64,000 nt of DNA. Source: Pedobacter riviphilus (GTDB taxonomy: Bacteria; Bacteroidota; Bacteroidia; Sphingobacteriales; Sphingobacteriaceae). This document shows, piece by piece, positions 20,212 through 30,328 of the stretch. Every line of letters starts with the position of its first letter. The first letter of the stretch is position 1. Made by a program: the position numbers and the translations under genes. The notes under the pieces were generated by a model, which had not been told where the DNA came from, did no database searches, and was given only the letters and a program-made list of their open reading frames with translations. The stretch is taken from contig NZ_CP061171.1 in the NCBI RefSeq assembly GCF_014692875.1, positions 3,100,001-3,164,000 of the forward strand, given 5' to 3'.

Positions 20212-22083
20212 TTAATTATTTAAAAATACTTTCCCATCTAAATTCCAGTTTTCCTTGATCGGAATACTTAGCCACGACAAGATCTGTGCGGTTATATCAT
20301 CCGATCCTGGTACTGTTGCAGATATATCGGGAAGTGAAATTGGACAAACGATGTAATTGCTTTTTTCCCACACGGTACTATTTCCAAGTTCAGTGCCCTT
20401 TACAAGGGGTGTGCCCCCTTTGAGCACTTTAAAATCATAATTACCATTCTCCGTTAATATTTCATTCTTAAACCTCCCGCCAGCTCCATCCCTGCAAGGC
20501 CAGTAGCTTGCGAGATAACTGTAATCAGGGTGAGAACTACTCACATAGGTGTCGCAAGAAAATTGCTTGATGGTCTCATCAGATAATGCTTTTCTCCAGA
20601 TTCTGATATCAGACACATTCCCATCAAAGGGATCTTTGTTTTCATCGGGAATATAACCTATAGTATAGGGTGCATTATAAGTATCGATTAAAGGCCATAA
20701 GGTTTCAGGAATTTCTGCTTTAGTATTAAAAATGCCATCGGTATACAGCGAGACGAAACGCTTTGTGCCCTCTGTCCTAATTACAACAGCAATCGCATGC
20801 CAGTTTCCATCGGCAATAATAACCTTCTTATCATCGGCATTTACCCCAATCTCATTAGTACCTGCGGGTGTTGCCCCTCTGGCAAGTGAAAAACGCCAGG
20901 TCAGCTTTTCTATAGAAAGGCACCAGCCAACACCTCCGGTATTGTTAAGCCTGGTAATCTTTCTGCCAAAGAAACTTGGCCATTGATAGGTATAAGTGCC
21001 TATATTTTCCTTTGCAAAAGTGCCTATTGTGTTTTTGTTCTTTCTTACCTTCATTTCAATGGTAAAGTCGCCTTTACTACCGAAATTCAATGGATTTATA
21101 GCGGAAGATTTTAAAACGTCATCAAATCTGAGTTCAGCCCTGATCGCACCGCTTTGCAGCGCTGCTTCAGACGCTACTCCCGTAGATGAATAAAAGCGAA
21201 CGAAGTTTCCGTCATAAACATTGCCGGTAAATGGTTTGTCTATTAGTTTTGATTGATACTTATCGTTATAAAAAAGCGTAAATGTATTGGCCTTTGGGTT
21301 TGAAAATATAGTATTATCGTTCACCACACTTGCTGCCGCCCCTCCGCGACTGGAAGTAATGATCACCATCCAGTTTTCCTTGCTATAATTTTTTCTATTT
21401 TTTAATGCCTCCATGGCCTGGCCAACATAGGTATCAAACTGAAGGATAGCATTTTTGTATTGTTGATTTGAACTCTCGTAAGCATTGGTGCTACCGGCAG
21501 TATTTACACTTTTATACATACCCACTACCACACCGGCATTATCATCCGCCAACTCTTTTAAAACAGCATTTTGGATTTCCGTATCACTATTATAGGTTGC
21601 CCTCGAATCAACAGAAGCGTCGCTTGTAAAATTGTCTGTAAACGTATTGCTGTAAGAAAAAGTTGCAATTCTAACATTTGCATTTGCCTCCTTGATACGC
21701 TGAAATACTACCGGATACAAATTCAGTTTATTATTGCCGAGTGTTGCACTTGTTACCTCGTGCTTGGCTTTTGATACCCCGGTAAATAGGTCCGCCCATG
21801 TGGTCGCCTCATCATAACCTTCATCGCTTACGGAGTAATACGAATAGGTAGACTTTTTTAAAAGGCTGGTCATATTAGGAGGCCCAACTTCTTTTAAAGC
21901 CACCCCACGCAATCCATCAACAACCAAAACCAACACTTTCCTTGCTTTCGGACTATTGAAAGTGGTATCGTTTATCACTAAAGGGGCTACCTTGTCAAAT
22001 TCACTTTGGCAAGAACTTCCCAAAATGGCCACCATCCAAAAGCAGAACAGCCTTACCATTACCGTTGTAAAATTCTTTTTCAT
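20212..22083 (-). CDS. Phosphodiesterase-fold lipoprotein with inserted LamG domain (DUF4983-type)
   Basis: A 623-residue lipoprotein (SSCQSEF). Residues 45-290 have an alkaline-phosphatase/phosphodiesterase-like fold: KVLVLVVDGLRGVALKEV with a metal-type Asp, and EATTWADLFTGVSKAKHEVT with a nucleophile-like Thr. The usual SDHG metal site is replaced by TSSRGGAA, so catalysis is doubtful. A LamG/concanavalin-like domain follows (about 300-560: GDFTIEMKVRKNKNTIGTF, VSDIRIWRKALSDETIKQF). The last 60 residues (ISATVPGSDDITAQILSWL) return to the phosphatase fold. It likely serves as a surface glycan-binding protein of the SusCD operon. It overlaps no gene and is 13 bp from the upstream DUF5008-like gene. 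Confidence 0.72.
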   Translation of the reverse strand: MKKNFTTVMVRLFCFWMVAILGSSCQSEFDKVAPLVINDTTFNSPKARKVLVLVVDGLRGVALKEVGPPNMTSLLKKSTYSYYSVSDEGYDEATTWADLFTGVSKAKHEVTSATLGNNKLNLYPVVFQRIKEANANVRIATFSYSNTFTDNFTSDASVDSRATYNSDTEIQNAVLKELADDNAGVVVGMYKSVNTAGSTNAYESSNQQYKNAILQFDTYVGQAMEALKNRKNYSKENWMVIITSSRGGAAASVVNDNTIFSNPKANTFTLFYNDKYQSKLIDKPFTGNVYDGNFVRFYSSTGVASEAALQSGAIRAELRFDDVLKSSAINPLNFGSKGDFTIEMKVRKNKNTIGTFAKENIGTYTYQWPSFFGRKITRLNNTGGVGWCLSIEKLTWRFSLARGATPAGTNEIGVNADDKKVIIADGNWHAIAVVIRTEGTKRFVSLYTDGIFNTKAEIPETLWPLIDTYNAPYTIGYIPDENKDPFDGNVSDIRIWRKALSDETIKQFSCDTYVSSSHPDYSYLASYWPCRDGAGGRFKNEILTENGNYDFKVLKGGTPLVKGTELGNSTVWEKSNYIVCPISLPDISATVPGSDDITAQILSWLSIPIKENWNLDGKVFLNN

Positions 22084-22096
22084 AATTTACTTTTAA

Positions 22097-23746
22097 TTAA
22101 TCCTCAAGCACTAAACCTTTGATATTCTGAACAGCTTGCGAATCGAATTTTCTAAACGAGCCAAGCAAAACGATGCTTCGCTTATTATCTTTATTTCTCT
22201 CCTCTAAAACCCTGTTAATTGTTCCTGTTAACTCGCCCAGGGTATTGTAACCTGGAGCCAAGCCTCCCTGTGGCGATAAAATCATAAATCCGGCACGCCG
22301 TACATTGTTATATTTTTTAAAATTACCCGATACCACAATCAAGCCGTTAGACAACTGCTGCGCAAACAACGGATAACCGCTATCAAAGTTTCCCGAAACA
22401 AAAGTATCATCAATTGATCCGTCGGCTTTGAGCACCAAAATATTCTGAATGGGCTGGTTGTTAAATGAGCTAAAAACACCTGTAAGTACAAATCGCTGCG
22501 TAGTACTGTTCCAGTTGATGCTTGTGATATAACCAGTAGCACCTTTACCTGCCTGAAAAGAATCGTCAACAGTTCCGTCCGTATTAAGCCTAACAATTCC
22601 ACCGGCTGCCTTATTATCAAATTTTGAAAAGGCCCCTACCAATACCAATTTACCATCGGCCTGCATTACGGCATCTAAAATGTTACCATTACCGCCTTCA
22701 AGGGTAGTTCCTCCAGAGAAATGGTAAGTATTGTCAAGACTTCCATCCAATTTAAAACGTACTACCTGCCTGATGGGAACAGAGTCACGAACAAGACTAT
22801 CTCTATAGCCGGTTAAGGTTGTATTTCCAGATGTGTAGGTAAACGTTCTACCCACATCGTACCGGTGGGAGATATAATATTTAACTCCTCCTACGGCAAT
22901 TATTCCGTTATTGAAGTAAAAAATCCGCTTAATCGGGGCGTCTGTTCCTCCATTGAAAACGGGAACGGTAAGTTTTGGATAAGTGGCTCCACCATTCTTT
23001 GATGAATAGGTATCAACCTGCTTAAGGTCAATCGCCCCAAGAGAAGTAAGTCTTGTGATATTTTTAACCGGCCCCTTGAGGTCGAATGCAGACATATTTC
23101 CCGCAACGAAAATATTGGCATCGTTCGGGCTCGACGTAACAGCACTGAGGTAACCGCTAACTACCCCCGTACCCAATTGCAATGTTCGTTGAACCTCCCC
23201 TTCGTACGTAGTCTCCGCTATTTTTTTAATGGCCAAAACAATTCCTTTATCATTAAAGTCGGTAAATTCTCCTACCATCAGGTATTTTCCACTCCTCATT
23301 TTATAGGCATCGTAAATGGTGTTATTGGCACCTATTTTTGCCTTGAAGTAGGGATCATCCGATATTTTGCCAAAAACCTTAAACTGTGGACCAAAAAAGA
23401 CCTGGTCGCCAATTTGTATGGAAGTTGAGCCTGAACTACCCGCAGCAGGAACTTTAACTTTTACCACATCGCCAACAATCGAAACGATCTCCGCTTCTTC
23501 ACCACTAAACTGGAAATGAAGTTGTGTTTTATATTGTTCGGCTCCTATAACGCTTACCGTTACCACATCATTGGCACTGCCTTGTGTAGGTTCTATAGCA
23601 CTGGCTGTGTTAAATTTTAATCCTAAAGGCATTTTCCCGCCTATATAGGGGTTTTCAAACTCTGTAACTTCATCCTTGCATCCGGCTAGCAATAGCAATG
23701 AAAGGCTGCAGGCCGTAAACCAAATTTTTATTTTAAAAACTGACAT
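22097..23746 (-). CDS. IPT/TIG plus delta-60 repeat lipoprotein (DUF5008-type)
   Basis: A 549-residue lipoprotein (LLLAGCKDE). After a TIG/IPT-like beta domain (about 45-130, SGSTSIQIGDQVFFGP) it has a run of delta-60-type beta-propeller repeats, for example DAVMQADGKLVLVGAFSKFD, IVRLNTDGTVDDSF, ILVLKADGSIDDTF and QQLSNGLIVVSGNFKKYN. This architecture is known from accessory proteins of Bacteroidota SusCD operons. It presumably binds glycan or stabilises the surface complex; no enzyme motif is visible. The gene follows the fasciclin lipoprotein by 8 bp, supporting translational coupling. Confidence 0.75.
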   Translation of the reverse strand: MSVFKIKIWFTACSLSLLLLAGCKDEVTEFENPYIGGKMPLGLKFNTASAIEPTQGSANDVVTVSVIGAEQYKTQLHFQFSGEEAEIVSIVGDVVKVKVPAAGSSGSTSIQIGDQVFFGPQFKVFGKISDDPYFKAKIGANNTIYDAYKMRSGKYLMVGEFTDFNDKGIVLAIKKIAETTYEGEVQRTLQLGTGVVSGYLSAVTSSPNDANIFVAGNMSAFDLKGPVKNITRLTSLGAIDLKQVDTYSSKNGGATYPKLTVPVFNGGTDAPIKRIFYFNNGIIAVGGVKYYISHRYDVGRTFTYTSGNTTLTGYRDSLVRDSVPIRQVVRFKLDGSLDNTYHFSGGTTLEGGNGNILDAVMQADGKLVLVGAFSKFDNKAAGGIVRLNTDGTVDDSFQAGKGATGYITSINWNSTTQRFVLTGVFSSFNNQPIQNILVLKADGSIDDTFVSGNFDSGYPLFAQQLSNGLIVVSGNFKKYNNVRRAGFMILSPQGGLAPGYNTLGELTGTINRVLEERNKDNKRSIVLLGSFRKFDSQAVQNIKGLVLED

Positions 23747-23754
23747 ATTTCGAA

Positions 23755-24459
23755 TTACTTAGTTAATAATACGTCCTGGATTAAATTTTGAGGATCAGCC
23801 CCAAACGGAAAATCTGTACTCAGCACATGCACTACAGCATGCTTAGGCTGCACATCCGAAGAAGTGATGGGGATACTGACCCAATTATCTAAAGGCTGGG
23901 ATACATTCGGTATATAAGACAGCAGTAACTGCCTGTAGCCCGTGTATTTCACCCCGCCGGCATCCGCATATCTTACACCGATATTAAATACATCTCCACT
24001 ATACGCTACATAATTTTGGCCCGGGAATATGGCTTTTGCGCCAACATCTATTTGTGGATAATCGTTAAGCTTGTTCGCGCCTTTAAAAATATAGTTGGAA
24101 AGATACCTGCGCCAAATCAATCCATCTATATCGGTAAGCGTCTTCACCGTGTCTTTTCCATAGGTAAATAATGTCGAATTAACTTGTTTGATCAACAAAG
24201 CAACAGCATAATCCTGCGGGGCGAAAAAGGTAAGGGTATCTTCGCTAAACTGGCGTTCCATGCCGGCTATTTTAATGATGTTGACAATAGTGTCAAAACT
24301 TCTCGGATTCGACTTTAGGTATTCTAAAGTAGTTCCGGGAAAAACAGGATTAGATTTGCCCCCATCAAAATAGTATTGATCTTTTTTGCAGGCAAAAATG
24401 AGCAGGCAAGAAAATAATACGAATAGCCATGGGCTTGATAATTTCTTAAAATAGTTCAT
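23755..24459 (-). CDS. Fasciclin-domain lipoprotein
   Basis: A 234-residue lipoprotein (LLIFACKKD) containing one fasciclin fold: TTLEYLKSNPRSFDTIVNII, then FSEDTLTFFAPQDYAV, then a late VVHVLSTDFPFG strand. Fasciclin-like lipoproteins accompany SusCD pairs in Sphingobacteriaceae and are thought to mediate surface adhesion or complex formation. It follows SusD (17 bp gap) in the operon. A second, longer fasciclin protein accompanies the other SusCD pair. Confidence 0.8.
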   Translation of the reverse strand: MNYFKKLSSPWLFVLFSCLLIFACKKDQYYFDGGKSNPVFPGTTLEYLKSNPRSFDTIVNIIKIAGMERQFSEDTLTFFAPQDYAVALLIKQVNSTLFTYGKDTVKTLTDIDGLIWRRYLSNYIFKGANKLNDYPQIDVGAKAIFPGQNYVAYSGDVFNIGVRYADAGGVKYTGYRQLLLSYIPNVSQPLDNWVSIPITSSDVQPKHAVVHVLSTDFPFGADPQNLIQDVLLTK

Positions 24460-24476
24460 TGTGATTATATAAATTG

Positions 24477-26045
24477 TTAGAACCAGTAATCATTTAATGT
24501 CATAAAAGGGTTTCTATCGCGGGCAGCCGGGTCTATCGGCCATGTCCAAGCCCCTCTGTTAAATTGATCGATTGATAGCGGGTTTGAAGTCCATTTCGGA
24601 TCAAGAATCCGTTTTGTACGTACCAAATCGAAAAAACGGTAGCCTTCCCCAAGCAATTCGCGCCCTCTTTCCTTAAATATCTCATCTTTCAGATCCTGAC
24701 CTACCAAACCAGATAAAACAGGAGCATTAGCCCTCATCCTGACCAAATTAACCGTAGCCGCCGCCTCTCCGTCCCTTCCTAAGTTGGCAAGGGCCTCGGC
24801 CTGGAGTAATACCGCATCAGCGTACCTAAAGAGCACAAGTGCCCAGTCGGGAAAGCCCAGCACAGATACCGGACCTTCAAATTTAGATAAGGCAAACCGC
24901 CCATTTTCCTGATCCCTATTTTGAATCATATCTGCCCGGTAATCACTCCCGTTGCCAAACAGAAAATCGATATATACTTTATTATAATGCAGCTGCGTTG
25001 TGGTTCCGTTTTCTTCATGTTTGGTTAACACAACCGGTTCGCCAGGAAATGCTGATTTATAAAAAAGATTGGAACCCGATGTAAAGGCAGAACTTTCTTT
25101 CAATTCAATTAAACTTTCGCTTGTTCCGCCAAGGAATATCCGACTTGTTTCTTCAATCGGAATAAGCGAATGCTGGTTACTCTGAATAAGTTCGTTTCCT
25201 AAAGCAGCTGTTTTCTCATAATAACTGCTTTTGTTTGCCTCATCAAATCCCGCATTCCACATATACATGTTCATTAAAAGTGAAATTGCTCCTGCTCTGT
25301 TTGCACGTACGCCATTTAACGCCGGATCATCATATTTCCATGGAAGATTATTTTTTAATGGTTCAAGTTCGGCGATACATTTGTTCAATACACTTACAAA
25401 TTTCTCCCTTCCCAGTGGCGTAGCGTGATTTGCATCGATATAATAAGCAACATCACCATATATCCTAACCATAATGAAATAGGTGAGGCATCTGATAAAT
25501 ACAGCTTCAGCCATATACCGCTGTTTATCGGTATCACTTAACCCGGGAATTCCTTTGTTCACCTCCTCATACATGATATTGGTTTCCTGTATAACCCTGT
25601 AAAAATCCGTCCAATTGGTATTAACCGCGAAATTGAAAGCCAGCACCGTATTAAATGTTCTGGGCGATGCACCGTTAGTTAACCATGGTGAGTTTGCCGT
25701 TATTCCATAAACTACAGCCTTCATATCGTTTTTAACCAGATAATCATAAACCACTCTTCGGTTCTGGTCATTGGATTGAAAGCTGGTAACACCTGCGGCT
25801 GCTGTATTTGATGCAAGCTCTCCGAGCCTAAATTCGCCTGCAGCTGGCCAAAAGCAAGAGTTAGAGAGTTTATCCCAAAGCCTTGCGTAAATATCAATGG
25901 TAAATGCCTCCACGTCGGCACCTGTTTTCCAGTAGCGATTTCCGGAGAATCTTTCTATCGATTCAACCTCAAGAAACTTCTTACAACTTGTCCCGGTTAA
26001 CACAAGTAAAAGAATTAAATAAAACCGTATATTTTTAATGTTCAT
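24477..26045 (-). CDS. susD-like: SusD/RagB family nutrient-binding lipoprotein (pair 2)
   Basis: A 522-residue surface lipoprotein (LTGTSCKKFLEVES; lipobox Cys). The SusD layout is clear: an N-terminal tetratricopeptide-like region (NTVLAFNFAVNTNWTDFYRV, YMAEAVFIRCLTYFIMVRIY), then NLVRMRANAP and the closing block LKDEIFKERGRELLGEGYRF with FDLVRTKRI. SusD caps the SusC barrel and binds oligosaccharide. It starts about 10 bp after the restored end of the SusC gene upstream, the usual tight SusC-SusD coupling. Confidence 0.93.
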   Translation of the reverse strand: MNIKNIRFYLILLLVLTGTSCKKFLEVESIERFSGNRYWKTGADVEAFTIDIYARLWDKLSNSCFWPAAGEFRLGELASNTAAAGVTSFQSNDQNRRVVYDYLVKNDMKAVVYGITANSPWLTNGASPRTFNTVLAFNFAVNTNWTDFYRVIQETNIMYEEVNKGIPGLSDTDKQRYMAEAVFIRCLTYFIMVRIYGDVAYYIDANHATPLGREKFVSVLNKCIAELEPLKNNLPWKYDDPALNGVRANRAGAISLLMNMYMWNAGFDEANKSSYYEKTAALGNELIQSNQHSLIPIEETSRIFLGGTSESLIELKESSAFTSGSNLFYKSAFPGEPVVLTKHEENGTTTQLHYNKVYIDFLFGNGSDYRADMIQNRDQENGRFALSKFEGPVSVLGFPDWALVLFRYADAVLLQAEALANLGRDGEAAATVNLVRMRANAPVLSGLVGQDLKDEIFKERGRELLGEGYRFFDLVRTKRILDPKWTSNPLSIDQFNRGAWTWPIDPAARDRNPFMTLNDYWF

Positions 26046-26092
26046 ATTCGTGATTTATAGTTCTAAATTCAAGCCTATTGTATACCTTCTTG

Positions 26093-29000
26093 CTAGCGGG
26101 TATCCCCGGAATTATCAAAACCAAGTGCAGTTACATTTTCTGGGTTGGGTCCGCTGTATCGGGAAAAAGTGGCCAGGTTATCTCCGGTTAAATAAACACG
26201 CAAATTATTAAGTCTAAGCTTATTCGCCAGTTCCTTTGGAATAGTATAACCCAGCGTAACCGCGTTTATTTTAAAATAAGAACCGTCTTCTTGAAACAAG
26301 CTCTGATTGGTTCTGAATGGAGCAACCAGAGCTGCCCTTGTATAGTTGTAGGGATTCGGATATTTTGCAATGTCGCCTGGTTTAGTCCAAATATCCAGCC
26401 CACTCAATGGTAAAACGGCTTGCGTACCAAACGGGTTTCCAGTCATGACCAATCTTTCGGCAATGGCTGTATTCATAATATCACGATCGATAGTGAACGA
26501 GCCGTTCAATGAAAGTGAGAAACTTTTATAACTTACTGTTGTTGCAAATCCGCCTGTGTATATCGGTTGCGTATTTCCGATCACCGTACGGTCATCCAGG
26601 TCGCTTATAACATAATCGCCATTACGGTCAACAAAAATGGGGTCTCCCGCCTGGTAATATCCGCCACCAGAGCTTCCCTGCCGTAACGGAAGCCCGGTTA
26701 CAGGGTTTACAGGAACATCAGATTGATTGGAATAAACACCTTTGTTCTCATATATAAAATTTGACAACGAATTACGCCCTACGTGTAACACTGTACCGCC
26801 GATTACAATTTGTTGCACGCCCCCAGGCAACCTGGTTAACATATCTCTGTTCATTGCTCCGTTGATGGTGAAAGACCAATTCACTTTACTATTTAATGGA
26901 AGCGGGCGAAGCGTAAGAGAAATTTCGTTACCCCAGTTGCGGATTGATACCTCATTGCTTAAAACATTGTCAAACCCTATTATATTTGGAAGGGTTAAAG
27001 TTCTGGCCTGGCGATCGATGGCACGATAGTACGACTCAAAAGTTAGTTGAATCTTATTATTAAACAAACCTAAATCATAGCCCAGATTGTATGTTGTTCC
27101 TACCGCCGAGCCCAGGTTTTTATTTGGAAGTAAAGCCTGGTCAATTGTTATTCTTGATTGACCGTTATAGGTTCCATTTGGATTATAAGTTCCATAAACC
27201 GTAAATATGTTTCCTGTTGGCGTTATATTTTTACCCCACGTTAATCGTAACGAACTATTGGTTAACCATTTCCATTCACTAAAAATAGCTTCCCTTTCCA
27301 TATTCCATCTCAAACCGATAGAGGGGCTCCTGGTATACGGATCGTCAACACCGCTGAAAGAGGTGGCGTCCATTCTATAACTGGCGTCGAAAACGTATTT
27401 TCTTCGAAAATTATAGGAGAAACTGCCCGCGAAAGAAACTGCCCGTAAATTACTGTAGGCACGTAGTCCCGCACCCCTGGTAGAAGAAGCAGCACTGATA
27501 AAGCCAAAAGGGCCCAGATAATGGTCTGAAGACAGCCCCACCTGCTTAAGATCGTTCGCCTGGTATTTTTTAAAATAAACCTCGTTAAAGCCAAATATGG
27601 TAAAGTCATGCCCGCCTTTTAAACTTTTTGAAAAGGATATTAAATTTCGGTTATAAAGTGTCTTACGGGTATCATTGAAATATTGTATTGCCGCCTGTTG
27701 TGTATTGGCAATTGCAGGTGTAAAAGTATAATCAACTGCATTTAAAATATCATAACTACCAGTCGTACGTAATGTTAATCCAGGTATTGGGTAATAGGTA
27801 AATTCGAGATTGGTCTTTAAATTCTTAGTTGGATTGCTGTTATCTACATTAAGATTGGCAAGGGCATCATTAGAGGCTAAAAATAATGAGGGGCCAGGCA
27901 AGAGAGACGATGCAGCCGCACTTCGTGCAATTCCTGTATTGAGCAGGCCAACGCCATTTCCCTTTTTTCGGTCCATAATACTTCCGTTGATCAGAGCGAA
28001 AAGTGAAATTTTTGAATTTGGCTTATATTCAAAATTATTACTAAGCGTAAAGCGGGTAACCCCTGTATTTACCTGGATACCAGTTTCCTTATAATAACCA
28101 AAATTGGTCTTGTAATTAAAACTTTTATCGCCACCTTCTACACCGATGTTATGCGTTTGATTATAGGTAGTACCATAATAGATGTCTTGCCAGTTTGTAG
28201 AGTTACTATAATAAGGATTTAAACTATCAACCAAAGCCGCAGTAGAGTTTAACAGCGAATTAATATCCCTAAAACTTCCATACTGGTAAATCTGTTGCAG
28301 TTTTAAGTCGCGTTCTGCCTTACCACCAATTGTAGCCCTTAGCTTCGGAGGCGTACTGATAAAAAAATTGGTGGTGTAACGCAATCTGGGTATTGCCGAC
28401 ATTCCCCGGCGGGTTGTGATCAGAATAACACCATAAGCCCCGCGCGACCCATATAACGAGGTTGCCTGTGCATCTTTGAGCACTTCTATATTAGCAATAT
28501 CTTCCTGGGGGATCAGCGACAGCGGACTTGCACCACCAAAAGAATTAAAACTATCTGCAGTGGCAGGATCTACATCGGTCGGCACCCCGTCGATTACATA
28601 CAATGGTGAAGTTGGACTAAGAAAAGCATCCGCATCATTCCCTGTAGTTGATGCGCTGACATCCACGTTCGAAAGCCCCCTCAGCAATACACTACCCCGA
28701 AAACCCGGTGCCCCGGTATTTACCTGTATATTTAACCCTGCCACCTTACCTTGTAGCAACTGTTCGGCATTTGCAACAGGAACCTGCTGTAAATCGTCGC
28801 CAGAAATCTTTACCGAAGAACCAGAGCTTAAATCGCGGGTCTTGGTAACAAATCCACGTATAACCAGGTCATTTAAAGTGCTTACATCCGGATTTAGTAC
28901 AATATTAAGGGTCTTGGCAGCAATAACTTCTCTCGGCTCAAAACCTACTATCGTAAATTTTAATCTTGCATTTACCGGTACGCTTACCGTGAAGCTACCG

Positions 29001-29239
29001 TCAGCCCTTGTTGAGCTAAGCGCTCTATCCGGAGGCCCTTTCAATGTTATACTTACACCTGGCAGGCCAACATTGGTCCCTTTCTCTTTAACGGTACCAC
29101 TCACAATCAAGGTACCCTGAGCTGAAAGGTCCTTTATCGAGCATAAAAGGATGAACATGAGTACGGAAAAAAATATTTTCATTTGAGTAAAATCTAAACC
29201 AGATAATAATTGATTTTTAAGTTTTATGTCCTTATTCAT
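26093..29239 (-). CDS. susC-like: SusC/RagA TonB-dependent receptor (pair 2), last residues lost by a frameshift
   Basis: About 1,048 residues as read. An N-terminal carboxypeptidase-regulatory-like domain (VSGTVKEKGTNVGLPGVSIT) is followed by the plug (LLQGKVAGLNIQVNTGAPG, YVIDGVPTDVDP, NIEVLKDAQATSLYGSRGAY) and a 22-strand barrel. The frame ends early in FDNSGDTR. One extra G at the plus-strand C run 26104-26107 gives GGYPLARRYTIGLNLEL and a stop at 26055, which is the normal SusC C-terminus. The start at 29239 overlaps the upstream DUF5007 gene by 8 bp and is preferred to an upstream in-frame ATG at 29278. SusC imports glycan fragments through the outer membrane using TonB energy. The missing tail includes the last strand, so if real it would harm barrel assembly; an assembly error is favoured. 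Confidence 0.93.
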   Translation of the reverse strand: MNKDIKLKNQLLSGLDFTQMKIFFSVLMFILLCSIKDLSAQGTLIVSGTVKEKGTNVGLPGVSITLKGPPDRALSSTRADGSFTVSVPVNARLKFTIVGFEPREVIAAKTLNIVLNPDVSTLNDLVIRGFVTKTRDLSSGSSVKISGDDLQQVPVANAEQLLQGKVAGLNIQVNTGAPGFRGSVLLRGLSNVDVSASTTGNDADAFLSPTSPLYVIDGVPTDVDPATADSFNSFGGASPLSLIPQEDIANIEVLKDAQATSLYGSRGAYGVILITTRRGMSAIPRLRYTTNFFISTPPKLRATIGGKAERDLKLQQIYQYGSFRDINSLLNSTAALVDSLNPYYSNSTNWQDIYYGTTYNQTHNIGVEGGDKSFNYKTNFGYYKETGIQVNTGVTRFTLSNNFEYKPNSKISLFALINGSIMDRKKGNGVGLLNTGIARSAAASSLLPGPSLFLASNDALANLNVDNSNPTKNLKTNLEFTYYPIPGLTLRTTGSYDILNAVDYTFTPAIANTQQAAIQYFNDTRKTLYNRNLISFSKSLKGGHDFTIFGFNEVYFKKYQANDLKQVGLSSDHYLGPFGFISAASSTRGAGLRAYSNLRAVSFAGSFSYNFRRKYVFDASYRMDATSFSGVDDPYTRSPSIGLRWNMEREAIFSEWKWLTNSSLRLTWGKNITPTGNIFTVYGTYNPNGTYNGQSRITIDQALLPNKNLGSAVGTTYNLGYDLGLFNNKIQLTFESYYRAIDRQARTLTLPNIIGFDNVLSNEVSIRNWGNEISLTLRPLPLNSKVNWSFTINGAMNRDMLTRLPGGVQQIVIGGTVLHVGRNSLSNFIYENKGVYSNQSDVPVNPVTGLPLRQGSSGGGYYQAGDPIFVDRNGDYVISDLDDRTVIGNTQPIYTGGFATTVSYKSFSLSLNGSFTIDRDIMNTAIAERLVMTGNPFGTQAVLPLSGLDIWTKPGDIAKYPNPYNYTRAALVAPFRTNQSLFQEDGSYFKINAVTLGYTIPKELANKLRLNNLRVYLTGDNLATFSRYSGPNPENVTALGFDNSGDTR

Positions 29240-30296
29240 CTTCAAACTTTGGATTCTCGTTATGAAAGAAAAACACAATCTCCCAATCGCCAGCTTGATA
29301 GATATTAAATGGCAATGTCATGGTTGCTACCACCCTAAGACCGCTAAAACCAATTCTATTGTAACTAAAAGTCAATAGTGCCTGAAGCCCGTCTGCGGTG
29401 GTGTAAGGTGTGGGTAAGTTTGTTAATGGAATTGGATAGGCTACATCATACTTCACCGAAGTAGGACTAATTACAGGGTTGAATCCATGAATCAGTTTCT
29501 GCCAGTTTGTACCATTAAATTTTAAAGGATTGATGGCGATTGAATCCTTGTCGAAAAATTTGATCGTAAGTGTATTTCCATCACCTTTGCGCTTAAAATA
29601 TACCCAAACATCTTGTTTCAATGTGGTGGTTCCTGCACCTGTCTCTCTAACTAACGGATTACCGGTAGTTACGCCAAACATGTTTACCAAGGTTGCAGGT
29701 ATTAGTCGTTTAACAGCACCAGAAACTTCTTTTCGTGGAGCTGCAGTAATTTCATTAAGATGATAGGATGGTTCGTAAGGTCTTGTAGCTAAAGGAGCCA
29801 GGAACAAGGGGCCCAAAACTCTTTCACCACCACCATTGCTGATCTTTACATTAAACCGGTAAGCAGTATCTGGTTGGGGTTTTCTAAAATCTGCATCAGT
29901 GGCAGATGACCACATAATAAACTCACCAGCCGAATTAACCTGGAAAAGAGGGCGTTCTTCTATACTGCGTTTGGCATTTATTTCTTCAATGCTTTTCTCA
30001 TTACCCGTATAAGCTTGTTTCCAAACGTAAACATTACGCTTCAGGTTCAATTTATCTGAAGGAGATCGATCAAGATTGGTAAAATCGACAATTTCAAATT
30101 TAATCGGGAAACTCGAATTATCCGATTTAAAATAGCTAAATAGGCTACTACGGCCCATAATTGGCCTTAATACGGGTGCCGAAGTATAATTCGCATCCGG
30201 GCTAAGAAATGGCTTATCTTCAGGTAAATTGAATATTTTTTTGCATGAAGAAAGAAAAAAAACTGCTATTGCTACAAATAAGATAGTTTTTTTCAT
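29232..30296 (-). CDS. DUF5007-like surface lipoprotein
   Basis: About 354 residues from the ATG at 30296, where a lipoprotein signal begins (FFLSSCKKIF). An earlier in-frame ATG at 30329 would add 11 residues before the signal. The body is beta-rich with few motifs (YVWKQAYTGNEKSIEEIN, FRVNVK-like strands, PYEPSYHLNEITAAPRKEVS). It matches the DUF5007 type of operon lipoprotein by context and general pattern; I am not certain of the family name. It lies between the first fasciclin/CBM protein and the second SusC, overlapping the latter by 8 bp, so it belongs to the same transcript. Likely a glycan-binding accessory protein. Confidence 0.6.
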   Translation of the reverse strand: MKKTILFVAIAVFFLSSCKKIFNLPEDKPFLSPDANYTSAPVLRPIMGRSSLFSYFKSDNSSFPIKFEIVDFTNLDRSPSDKLNLKRNVYVWKQAYTGNEKSIEEINAKRSIEERPLFQVNSAGEFIMWSSATDADFRKPQPDTAYRFNVKISNGGGERVLGPLFLAPLATRPYEPSYHLNEITAAPRKEVSGAVKRLIPATLVNMFGVTTGNPLVRETGAGTTTLKQDVWVYFKRKGDGNTLTIKFFDKDSIAINPLKFNGTNWQKLIHGFNPVISPTSVKYDVAYPIPLTNLPTPYTTADGLQALLTFSYNRIGFSGLRVVATMTLPFNIYQAGDWEIVFFFHNENPKFEDE

Positions 30297-30328
30297 TATC
30301 AATAAGGTTGTTCTATTACTTTGGTTCA

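Noticed and set aside
28476..29120. 214-codon plus-strand frame
   Set aside because: Antisense of the SusC plug region; a chance open frame.
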